Positions 1 to 5,197 of a stretch of DNA of 5,266 nt are shown here, one piece after another; positions within the stretch are counted from its first letter, which is position 1; each line of letters opens with the position of its first letter. Under the pieces are notes generated by a model, which was given only the letters and a program-made list of their open reading frames with translations, ran no database searches and was not told the DNA's origin. The stretch spans positions 1 to 5,266 of the forward strand of contig JAICHI010000101.1 of the NCBI GenBank assembly GCA_025922735.1, written 5' to 3'. The DNA is from Nitrososphaeraceae archaeon. Lineage in GTDB: Archaea; Thermoproteota; Nitrososphaeria; Nitrososphaerales; Nitrososphaeraceae. The position numbers and the translations under genes were made by a program.

Positions 1-252
1 TGCCTAGTCGCCTTGGGAATGTCCCTTCTTGTAAGCTATGCAAGAGCGAGGGCAGAATCCCTTGGGGGCAAGCTCAAAGGCGTAGGAATAGGCGAGCGCG
101 CAGAACGACTGTTAATCATTGCGATAATAGGCATGATACCTATGAGAGAAGCGATGCAATGGGCAATGATAATCGTTTCCATAGTAGCAGGTATCACACT
201 AGCTCAGAGGGTGGTGGTAACTGTAAGGAGATTGTCTTCTACCGAAGCTTAG
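1..252 (+). CDS. CDP-alcohol phosphatidyltransferase, C-terminal part (5' end outside window)
   Basis: The frame is open from base 1 and ends at TAG 250-252, giving 83 visible residues; an internal TTG or ATG could start an ORF here, but the frame continues left, so this is the tail of a longer gene. Near the visible N-end is SYARARAESLG, the Ser-Tyr-x-Arg-Ala-Arg-Ala-Glu stretch that follows the catalytic region in archaeal CDP-alcohol phosphatidyltransferases, and then a GIGERAERL segment and two hydrophobic stretches (about residues 37-47 and 53-70) that fit the last membrane helices. The family transfers a phospho-alcohol onto a CDP-activated lipid in the membrane; archaeal members often make archaetidylinositol phosphate. 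The catalytic Asp-rich motif (DG..AR....G...D...D) would lie to the left and is not seen, so the substrate cannot be assigned. The 3' end overlaps the end of the convergent eS26 gene by 14 nt. Confidence 0.8.
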   Translation, partial: CLVALGMSLLVSYARARAESLGGKLKGVGIGERAERLLIIAIIGMIPMREAMQWAMIIVSIVAGITLAQRVVVTVRRLSSTEA

Positions 253-526
253 TCGCAGTGCGTCTATCTGCCTCTGATCTTACCTTCACAATGCCCCTAT
301 GAACTGCACACGACACGCAATAAAACTTGACATCTGTAGACATCGGTATGTATGCCCCTGATGCCCTCAATTCTTTCGCAAGCGTTGGTTCTACAAGGGT
401 GATCCTTCCTGTTACCTTCTTAGCTTTGTCTCGAGGAACCAAAGCTCCGCACTGGCTGCAACTCACTGTGCCTGAGCTACCCTTGCCTCCCTTTGATCTT
501 CCCCTGCTTGCTCTTTTCTTCGGCAT
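239..526 (-). CDS. rps26e: Small ribosomal subunit protein eS26 (S26e)
   Basis: This encodes 95 residues with a basic, Gly/Ser/Lys-rich N-terminus followed by a zinc-ribbon-like arrangement of two CxxC pairs (C23/C26 and C70/C73). The second pair sits in YCVSCAVHRGIVKVRS, which closely matches the eS26 signature YCVSCAIHSKVVRVRS known from eukaryotes. eS26 is a protein of the small ribosomal subunit, located near the mRNA exit site in eukaryotic ribosomes; among archaea it is known from TACK and Asgard groups, which helps place the organism. The ATG start at 526 is supported by a TATA box about 29 nt upstream and by the absence of a Shine-Dalgarno sequence, together suggesting a leaderless mRNA. 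Its stop codon lies inside the convergent phosphatidyltransferase gene. The length is normal for an archaeal eS26. Confidence 0.95.
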   Translation of the reverse strand: MPKKRASRGRSKGGKGSSGTVSCSQCGALVPRDKAKKVTGRITLVEPTLAKELRASGAYIPMSTDVKFYCVSCAVHRGIVKVRSEADRRTATKLR

Positions 527-552
527 ATATTGCCTAAGATTTGATTGCTATG

Positions 553-560
553 CTTTAAAT
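553..560 (-). promoter_or_regulatory. TATA box of rps26e (leaderless promoter)
   Basis: On the minus strand this reads ATTTAAAG. Its centre is about 30 nt upstream of the eS26 ATG, so transcription starting the usual 25-27 nt downstream of an archaeal TATA box would begin at or within a few bases of the ATG. No Shine-Dalgarno-like sequence lies between the two. The box is seen in the sequence; the leaderless mRNA is inferred. Confidence 0.6.
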
Positions 561-1010
561 CTTGTGTTTGAATTTGAATAATGCATTGGTTTTGCTGACT
601 CAACGTTATGAAATTTGCGAAAAAAGCTCATTATCTTCTATAGAAAGTAATTTTGTATTCTTTATGGTAAAAGGATCGAAATTCCTCGCATGTGGTCATG
701 TATTGCCTAAAGTCTCGGTCCAGTTCAATTAATTGTGTCCGTTTTTGGGAAAGTTCTATCAGCATAGTTTTTTACCGTCAACCTACTTGTCATGCCAATA
801 GCAACACATCTCATTCTATTCACAGAAATCGTTTTTTCTTTTTCCTCGAAAACATAACTACTGTCTCATAAGAGAAATGTTGTTAAAGCTTATAGCTGCT
901 TGAGGAAAGTGCTCACAAGTCTTCTCGCGCTACAGAAAAATACTACTCAAAAGTGTCTCAACACAATCAATCACAATCCTTATAGCTCTAATAGATTAGA
1001 GACACAATGC
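561..1010. other. Intergenic stretch without a convincing gene
   Basis: This AT-rich stretch separates the divergent rps26e and PfkB-kinase genes. I find no credible protein: the longest + strand frame (about 900-1154) starts with TTG, has low-quality composition and runs into the kinase gene; a 22-codon ORF at 664-732 has no support. No tRNA, 5S, SRP or RNase P RNA can be recognised. It does hold T-runs (768-774, 831-843), a direct repeat TTATAGCT at 890-897 and 980-987 (the first copy within an AGCT-TAT-AGCT inverted repeat, 887-897), and a 7-bp inverted repeat GTGTCTC 953-959 / GAGACAC 999-1005. The AT-rich TTATAGCT copies could act as TATA-like elements for an unannotated RNA; that is a guess. 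Confidence 0.5.
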
Positions 1011-1079
1011 AAAGGGCGCAAGCGCAAGCCCACGCCGTCATCCCAATCCTCGGTTATGGGCTGCGCAGACAAGCCCTTT
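1011..1079. repeat. Long imperfect inverted repeat / RNA hairpin upstream of the kinase gene
   Basis: The outer arms AAAGGGC (1011-1017) and GCCCTTT (1073-1079) pair over 7 bp. After a small internal loop, GCGC (1022-1025) pairs with GCGC (1063-1066), and past one bulged A, AGCCCA (1027-1032) pairs with TGGGCT (1057-1062); CCG 1035-1037 and CGG 1051-1053 can close the tip. That gives about 17 pairs, up to 20 with the tip, in a 69-nt element, GC-rich in an AT-rich surround, followed on the + strand by more T and A (TTTTATTATC). It may be a structured RNA, a leader element or attenuator of the kinase mRNA, or a terminator-like hairpin. I could not fit it to a tRNA or to a canonical H/ACA RNA, since no ANA box directly follows the basal stem on either strand. 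Confidence 0.5.
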
Positions 1080-1084
1080 TATTA
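1077..1084 (+). promoter_or_regulatory. TATA-like box of the PfkB-family kinase gene
   Basis: The sequence TTTTATTA is centred about 39 nt upstream of TTG 1120 and about 21 nt upstream of ATG 1102. An initiation site 25-27 nt downstream would fall near 1105-1108, that is, past the ATG and shortly before the TTG. If it is the functional box, it favours the TTG start. It overlaps the 3' arm of the inverted repeat. There is no experimental support. Confidence 0.35.
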
Positions 1085-1119
1085 TCAGCCCAAAGCAACA
1101 TATGTGCTGTTTAACGACA

Positions 1120-2031
1120 TTGAGAATAGCTATTGCTTCACATATTGTGCTTGACAAGATAAAAAGCACTGATGGCACCATAACAGAAAGTATAGGCGGA
1201 CCGCCATGCTACTGTGGGATTACAAGCAGGAGGTTTGGGTTTGATGTCAGCCTCGTTACAAAAGTGGGCAACGATCTTCCAAAAAAATTCTACAATATGC
1301 TGCAGAACAATAAGATCATATTGAGTGATAGGGTGGTGGTAGATGCGCCGACCACTAAGTTTCAGATCATTTCTCAGGGCGACTCTCGACAGTTATACCT
1401 GAGTGACAAGTGCAAACCGCTCACCGTCAAGGACATTCAAGACATGAAGGTCGACTGCTGGTTGGTGAGTCCTGTAATCGATGAATTGCCACAAGATGTG
1501 CTTGCTGCGATAAAGCAGAACAGGGACAAAAAAAATTTCGTCATGCTCGATCCTCAAGGCTACTTGCGCCTAGTCGACTATAAGGGCTATGTGACATTGA
1601 AAGACAAGTTGGAATTAGATCTATCGGGCACAGATGCAATAAAGGTCGATAGTCAGGAAATGGCAGCTCTTACAGGGGGCCTACTAGGAGTAAGTGGTAT
1701 GAGGACATTGCAGTCACACGGCATAGAATTTGTTATCTATACAGAGCATCGGATTGTACATCTACTTCACAAGAAAATGCATTACTGGCTGAGCGTAAAT
1801 GACATTGATACGGTGGATTCTACAGGCGTGGGTGACATACTATGTGCATCATTTTCATGCGCCTATCTCAAGGAAAAGGATCCAATATGGGCGATCTGCT
1901 TTGGCGCTGGCGCGGTTAAAGCAGCTCTTGAAACAAGGGAAGTAGGTGTAGCCAAAATCCCCTCAATGACTAAGATAGAACAGACTGCCTCCTATTTTTA
2001 CAATGCTATTGGATTTCAGCGTCTTTCTTAG
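1120..2031 (+). CDS. PfkB/ribokinase-family small-molecule kinase, substrate unknown
   Basis: From TTG 1120 this encodes 303 residues, a normal PfkB length. The N-terminus MRIAIASHIVLDKI gives the first beta strand and the conserved Asp. Next comes the di-Gly substrate segment IGGPPCYCG (residues 25-33), in which PPCY replaces the usual GGxxxN pattern. The C-terminal signature DSTGVGD (233-239) provides the anion hole and the catalytic base Asp239, followed by a Cys/Ser/Ala-rich helix and a small-residue stretch (GAGAVKAA) typical of the nucleotide pocket. The family uses ATP to phosphorylate hydroxyl groups of sugars, nucleosides or inositol in the cytoplasm; the specificity cannot be read here. 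An in-frame ATG at 1102 would add six residues (MCCLTT), but family alignment and the upstream TATA-like box favour TTG 1120. No Shine-Dalgarno is seen. The NAD kinase gene follows after 42 nt on the same strand and may be co-transcribed. Confidence 0.85.
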   Translation: MRIAIASHIVLDKIKSTDGTITESIGGPPCYCGITSRRFGFDVSLVTKVGNDLPKKFYNMLQNNKIILSDRVVVDAPTTKFQIISQGDSRQLYLSDKCKPLTVKDIQDMKVDCWLVSPVIDELPQDVLAAIKQNRDKKNFVMLDPQGYLRLVDYKGYVTLKDKLELDLSGTDAIKVDSQEMAALTGGLLGVSGMRTLQSHGIEFVIYTEHRIVHLLHKKMHYWLSVNDIDTVDSTGVGDILCASFSCAYLKEKDPIWAICFGAGAVKAALETREVGVAKIPSMTKIEQTASYFYNAIGFQRLS

Positions 2032-2032
2032 C

Positions 2033-2040
2033 TTTAAATT
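2033..2040 (+). promoter_or_regulatory. Possible TATA box of the NAD kinase gene
   Basis: TTTAAATT follows directly after the kinase stop codon and its centre lies about 38 nt before the NAD kinase ATG, so initiation would fall near 2062, giving a leader of roughly 10-12 nt without a Shine-Dalgarno sequence. The NAD kinase gene could therefore have its own promoter as well as readthrough from the kinase gene. Confidence 0.35.
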
Positions 2041-2073
2041 CGGCTATAACACAACAAAGCTAGTATAATAACA

Positions 2074-3081
2074 ATGAAAGTTGCGCTTTCAGGCATCGAT
2101 TTGCGAGACGGAGCGCTTCTTTCCAAAGTGAAAAAGACCCTTGAATCACTGACCGTCAAGACCCAGATAATGAAGGATGATGATGACTATCGTACTGCAA
2201 AGGAAGTAGATCTGGTAATGGTAGCGGGAGGCGATAGAGGTATACTTGATTACTTCCATAAGATCGAGTATGACTCCGCTCCTGTTCTTGGCATCTACGA
2301 GACTGACTCAACGGGCTTCCTTGCCCAGCTAGATGTAAGAGAGCTGGAGTCTGCAACATCTCAGCTGAAGCGCGGCAGCTATTCAGTAGAGGAAGTCTTT
2401 CGGCTTGCTGTTAGAGTAGACGGCAAGCAAGCTGATCCTGTTCTAAATGATGTAGCAGTCTTTCCAAGTAAGAGTGCGACTCTCATGGAGCATGTCTTAC
2501 GGATAGATGCCAATGACATTTGGCATGACAAGAGCGATGGTGTCATAATTTCAACTCCCACGGGCTCAACTGCATATTCGATGTCTGCTGGCGGGCCCAT
2601 GGTCCTACAAAAAGCACTTGTATTTCTGGTGGTTTCTGTAAACTCACTTGACAATACCCGGAGACCGCTTATCGTTCCAAACCAAAGCAAACTCGAAATC
2701 ACAGACATCATTAGTCGCTACCACTGCGAAGTAGTCCTTGATGGGGGCCACAGGATACAGATAAAGAACAACCTCGAATGCAGCAAGCATGCATTTCCCG
2801 CACGTCTAGTAAGGCTTGGCGGCCATTCTTCTGCAGCATCACTTATGGCAAAGAAAGTAAAGCTTGCAGAGGACATGTTAAAGATGCCTCCAAGTGCCAA
2901 ACTAATATTGAAGACACTCGAGTACGAAGGATCATTAAGCCAGAAGGACTTAGCTGCGCGGACAATGCTCCCGGAGCGCACAATTCGACTTTCTCTGAGC
3001 CACCTTATCAACCAAGGGCACGTAAAAAAGAAAACCTCGCTTCGCGATGCCCGGCAGAGGATATATGAATTAAAATTTTAG
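2074..3081 (+). CDS. NAD kinase with C-terminal winged-helix domain
   Basis: This encodes 335 residues from ATG 2074. Residues 1-260 are a poly-P/ATP NAD kinase: VAGGDRGIL (50-58) stands at the GGDGT site with catalytic Asp54 kept; TGFL (80-83); LND (124-126) at the NE/D nucleotide-binding motif; DGVIISTPTGSTAYSMSAGGP (155-175), nearly perfect; RPLIVP (197-202); VVLDGG (220-225). The enzyme phosphorylates NAD+ to NADP+ in the cytoplasm, the main entry to the NADP pool. Residues 272-335 form a predicted winged helix-turn-helix: helix KLILKTLEYEG, then LSQKDLAARTMLPERTIRLS as HTH, then HLINQGHVKKKTSLRDARQRIYEL as wing. Two canonical positions are changed: GGDGT reads GGDRG, and the usual GxNxGxLGFL reads GIYETDSTGFL. 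It lies 42 nt after the PfkB kinase gene and is convergent with pyrG. Family assignment is firm; NAD kinase activity and DNA binding by the tail are inferred. Confidence 0.9.
   Translation: MKVALSGIDLRDGALLSKVKKTLESLTVKTQIMKDDDDYRTAKEVDLVMVAGGDRGILDYFHKIEYDSAPVLGIYETDSTGFLAQLDVRELESATSQLKRGSYSVEEVFRLAVRVDGKQADPVLNDVAVFPSKSATLMEHVLRIDANDIWHDKSDGVIISTPTGSTAYSMSAGGPMVLQKALVFLVVSVNSLDNTRRPLIVPNQSKLEITDIISRYHCEVVLDGGHRIQIKNNLECSKHAFPARLVRLGGHSSAASLMAKKVKLAEDMLKMPPSAKLILKTLEYEGSLSQKDLAARTMLPERTIRLSLSHLINQGHVKKKTSLRDARQRIYELKF
3071..3080. terminator. Palindrome at the convergent stop codons, possible bidirectional T-tract terminator
   Basis: TAAAATTTTA is a perfect 10-bp palindrome containing the pyrG stop (TAA on the minus strand) and the first bases of the NAD kinase stop (TAG 3079-3081). 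Each strand presents TTTT at the end of its gene, so it could serve as a short U-tract termination signal in both directions. The T-run is short, so this is tentative. Confidence 0.3.
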
Positions 3082-4706
3082 TACTTTGCAGAAGCCTTGA
3101 CGAATGCCTCAAAGGCCTGTTCAGCCTTGCCTGGCCTGCTGTTAAATTCTGCATGGTACTGTACAGCAAAGAAAAACTTATGGTTTGGAATTTCCAGCGT
3201 TTCTATTCGTCTGCCGCTGTCAGAGTGAGCTGACATCACAAGGCCATTCTTTGTAACAATATCAAGGTATTTTTGGTTAAATTCAAAGCGGTGCCTGTGT
3301 CGCCTCCTTATCGAGTCCGAGCGATATATACCCGCTGCAATAGTTCTTGGAGTTATGGTTATTTCGTGGCTTCCAAGTCGCATTGTACCTCCGATATTGT
3401 GGACGTCGAGCTGCTCTGGCATGAAATCAACAATTGGATTCTTCGTATTTGACTCAAGCTCAGTAGAATTTGCGTCAGTCAGTTTGCAAACATGTCTTGC
3501 AAATGCAACAATTGCCAGCTGGAACCCAAAGCAGATTCCAAGGTACGGGATATTGTTTGCCCTTGCAAAGTTGGCCGCACTTATGATGCCCTCACTTCCC
3601 CTTCTGCCAAATCCGCCAGGTACCAGTATCCCCTCAAAGTTTTTCAACATTGATAGATTCTGCTGACCACCATTTTCAAATTTTTCAGAGTCAATCCAGT
3701 AGACGTCAACCTTTTTGCTAATGCTTGCCCCGGCATGCAATAGCGCATGGTAAATGCTGACATAGCTGTCTGGCAGCTTTACGTACTTGCCTATGACTGC
3801 TATTTTGATCGAACCCTCGTATTTTGAGAATGATTCTGCTATGCCCTTCCAGTTTCCCCATTTAAGGGTAGTCCTTTGAAGTCCGAGTCGCTCTGCTATT
3901 GATTTGAGCATACCTTGGTTTTCGAGCACTTCAGGCACCTTGTATATAGAAGGCGCATCGTGACACGAGATTACGCAATTTTGTTCTACGCTGGCAAAAA
4001 GCGAAATCTTGCGCCTTGCATCATCTCTTAGCGGTGTCTTGCATCTGACGGCAAGGATATCCGGCTGAATACCGATCCTTCTGAGCTCCTGGACGCTGTG
4101 CTGAGTCGGTTTGGTCTTTTGCTCGCCCACGACATCAAGCACTGGTGCCAATGTTACGTGAATGAAAAGCGTATTAGAATGACCTAGCTCCAGCTCCATC
4201 TGCCTGAATGCTTCAAGGAATGGCAAGCTCTCAATGTCTCCCACCGTTCCTCCACACTCGACTACCAAAATGTCTAATTCCTCCTCACTTGCAATCTTGT
4301 GCACTGCGTTCTTTATTGCATCTGTAACATGCGGAATTATCTGAACGCATTGCCCTAGATATTTGCCTTCGCGCTCAGCCCTAATGACATCCATGTAGAC
4401 CCTACCTGTCGTTATGTTGTGGTCTTTTGTCATTGCAATGTCAGTAAAGCGCTCATAGTTGCCCATGTCCATGTCGCACTCACCACCGTCGTCTGTGACA
4501 AAGACTTCGCCGTGAGCAACCGGATTCATCGTCCCGGCGTCATAGTTTACGTATGGGTCTATTTTCACACATGAGACCTTATAGCCTGCAAGCTGAAGAA
4601 GTTTTGCTGTTGAAGATGTAGTCACACCCTTGCCTAGACCAGACATGACTCCGCCTGTAATGAAAATGAACTTAGACTGAATCTTAGGCGACGACTGCAC
4701 ATCCAC
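3078..4706 (-). CDS. pyrG: CTP synthase (glutamine-hydrolysing)
   Basis: This encodes 542 residues, full length for CTP synthase (545 in E. coli). The enzyme makes CTP from UTP, ATP and glutamine in the cytoplasm, the last step of de novo pyrimidine nucleotide synthesis. The N-terminal amidoligase domain shows FITGGVMSGLGKG (15-27, P-loop-like, Lys26), KIDPYVNYDAGTMNP (48-62), HGEVFVTDDGGECDMDMGNYERF (65-87) with the metal-binding Asp72 region, and VVECGGTVGDIES further on. The C-terminal class I glutamine amidotransferase domain starts near residue 300 and shows PGGFGRRG (363-370), the nucleophile in GICFGFQ (Cys392), and His518/Glu520 in QYHAEFNSRPG. Two positions differ from the common family form (GICLGMQ and HPE). 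The GTG start at 4706 is fixed by a 9-nt Shine-Dalgarno 7 nt upstream, with a stop upstream in frame beyond that region not needed. Its end overlaps the NAD kinase stop by 4 nt. Confidence 0.97.
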   Translation of the reverse strand: MDVQSSPKIQSKFIFITGGVMSGLGKGVTTSSTAKLLQLAGYKVSCVKIDPYVNYDAGTMNPVAHGEVFVTDDGGECDMDMGNYERFTDIAMTKDHNITTGRVYMDVIRAEREGKYLGQCVQIIPHVTDAIKNAVHKIASEEELDILVVECGGTVGDIESLPFLEAFRQMELELGHSNTLFIHVTLAPVLDVVGEQKTKPTQHSVQELRRIGIQPDILAVRCKTPLRDDARRKISLFASVEQNCVISCHDAPSIYKVPEVLENQGMLKSIAERLGLQRTTLKWGNWKGIAESFSKYEGSIKIAVIGKYVKLPDSYVSIYHALLHAGASISKKVDVYWIDSEKFENGGQQNLSMLKNFEGILVPGGFGRRGSEGIISAANFARANNIPYLGICFGFQLAIVAFARHVCKLTDANSTELESNTKNPIVDFMPEQLDVHNIGGTMRLGSHEITITPRTIAAGIYRSDSIRRRHRHRFEFNQKYLDIVTKNGLVMSAHSDSGRRIETLEIPNHKFFFAVQYHAEFNSRPGKAEQAFEAFVKASAKY

Positions 4707-4713
4707 GTTTAGA

Positions 4714-4722
4714 GGATCACCT
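4714..4722 (-). promoter_or_regulatory. Extended Shine-Dalgarno of pyrG, supports the GTG start
   Basis: On the minus strand it reads AGGTGATCC, ending 7 nt before GTG 4706. The + strand here reads GGATCACCT, identical to the conserved end of archaeal 16S rRNA (GGATCACCTCCT), so the mRNA could pair over 9 consecutive bases with the 16S tail. It is the only clear Shine-Dalgarno in the window and confirms GTG as the start codon. Confidence 0.75.
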
Positions 4723-4752
4723 TTTTATTCCTTTTTCGGTTCTTCAGCGCTA

Positions 4753-4763
4753 TCTTAATAAGA
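4753..4763. promoter_or_regulatory. Symmetric TATA-like element in the divergent pyrG promoter region
   Basis: TCTTAATAAGA is an 11-nt palindrome with a single central base, in the 88-bp gap between the divergent pyrG and the small gene at 4795. Counting 25-27 nt from its centre gives predicted starts near 4732 for pyrG, leaving a leader of about 26 nt that includes the Shine-Dalgarno, and near 4784 for the rightward gene, leaving a leader of about 11 nt. It could therefore serve as a TATA box for both genes or for either one. Confidence 0.35.
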
Positions 4764-4794
4764 AGAAAAGGTCTTACCTAATTTGTTCTCAAGA

Positions 4795-5175
4795 ATGCAA
4801 GAAAGTGATGCTAAAAAGCCTCGAGGCCGGTCTGCTATAGAGGCTGCTCATGGCAATGTTACCAGCGAGGATGAAGCAAGGCTAGACCTTATGATATCTG
4901 ATCTTTACGAAGTGGACAGCGATGAAGCCGCGGAAATACATCTTAACTACCATGTTGATAGAATGTTTGCAGCCATTACAAGGCGATGCGCAGAAAAAGG
5001 AATAACAACCAACACAATAGCAGACCGACTCCGCTACCTTGATTTTTCTGGCGCCGCATATCAGGTTGCAAAGGGCAGACTTAGCGAAGCTGCAGCGGTT
5101 GATGCATTATTTAGATCCCTACGAGCTATCGAAAATCAGGACAGGGATGACAGGTATATCAATTTCTATGGTTAG
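4795..5175 (+). CDS. Small protein of unknown function
   Basis: This encodes 126 residues from ATG 4795; an in-frame TTG at 4783 would add four (MFSR) and lies at the predicted transcription start. I do not recognise the family. The N-terminus (1-21) is polar and probably unstructured with KKPRGR, then an acidic segment with SEDEARLDLMISDLYEVDSD (24-43) and a run of probable helices through HVDRMFAAITRRCAEKG. The segment from GITTNTIADRLRYLDFSG to VAKGRLSEAAAVDALFRSLRAIE looks like an all-helical bundle and could contain a helix-turn-helix, but no motif is decisive. The C-terminus is polar (NQDRDDRYINFYG). There is one Cys, no signal peptide and no membrane segment, so it is likely cytoplasmic. 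It is divergent from pyrG and probably shares its promoter region. The coding call rests on a clean ORF, sensible composition and a TATA-like box. Confidence 0.7.
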   Translation: MQESDAKKPRGRSAIEAAHGNVTSEDEARLDLMISDLYEVDSDEAAEIHLNYHVDRMFAAITRRCAEKGITTNTIADRLRYLDFSGAAYQVAKGRLSEAAAVDALFRSLRAIENQDRDDRYINFYG

Positions 5176-5197
5176 ATGGATTTCCCCCTCTGCTTTC

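Noticed and set aside
327..581. 84-codon + strand frame across rps26e.
   Set aside because: It is a shadow of the eS26 gene, whose two CxxC pairs and signature are unmistakable on the other strand.
664..732. 22-codon ORF starting ATG, with a CGH sequence suggesting a zinc-ribbon remnant.
   Set aside because: Too short, no ribosome binding site or clear promoter, and no matching partner residues.
902..910. GAGGAAAGT, matching the conserved CR-I region of RNase P RNA.
   Set aside because: No partner CR-V sequence (like ACAGAA..CCGGCUUA) or other P RNA elements follow in the available 200 nt, and a full RNA would run into the kinase gene. It is probably a chance match.
1011..1079. Hairpin as tRNA or H/ACA guide RNA on either strand.
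   Set aside because: No T-loop consensus or anticodon arm; on the minus strand the tip vaguely resembles a K-loop (GA and UGA), but no ANA box follows the basal stem.
900..1154. 84-codon + strand frame overlapping the kinase start, with TTG start.
   Set aside because: No family resemblance, Ser/Thr/Asn/Lys-rich random-looking composition, crosses the inverted repeat and runs out of frame into the kinase gene.
2156..3068. Frames on both strands within the NAD kinase gene (2156-2359, 2379-2711, 2718-3011 minus; 2778-3068 plus).
   Set aside because: They overlap a well-supported gene and have no recognisable domain or start signal.
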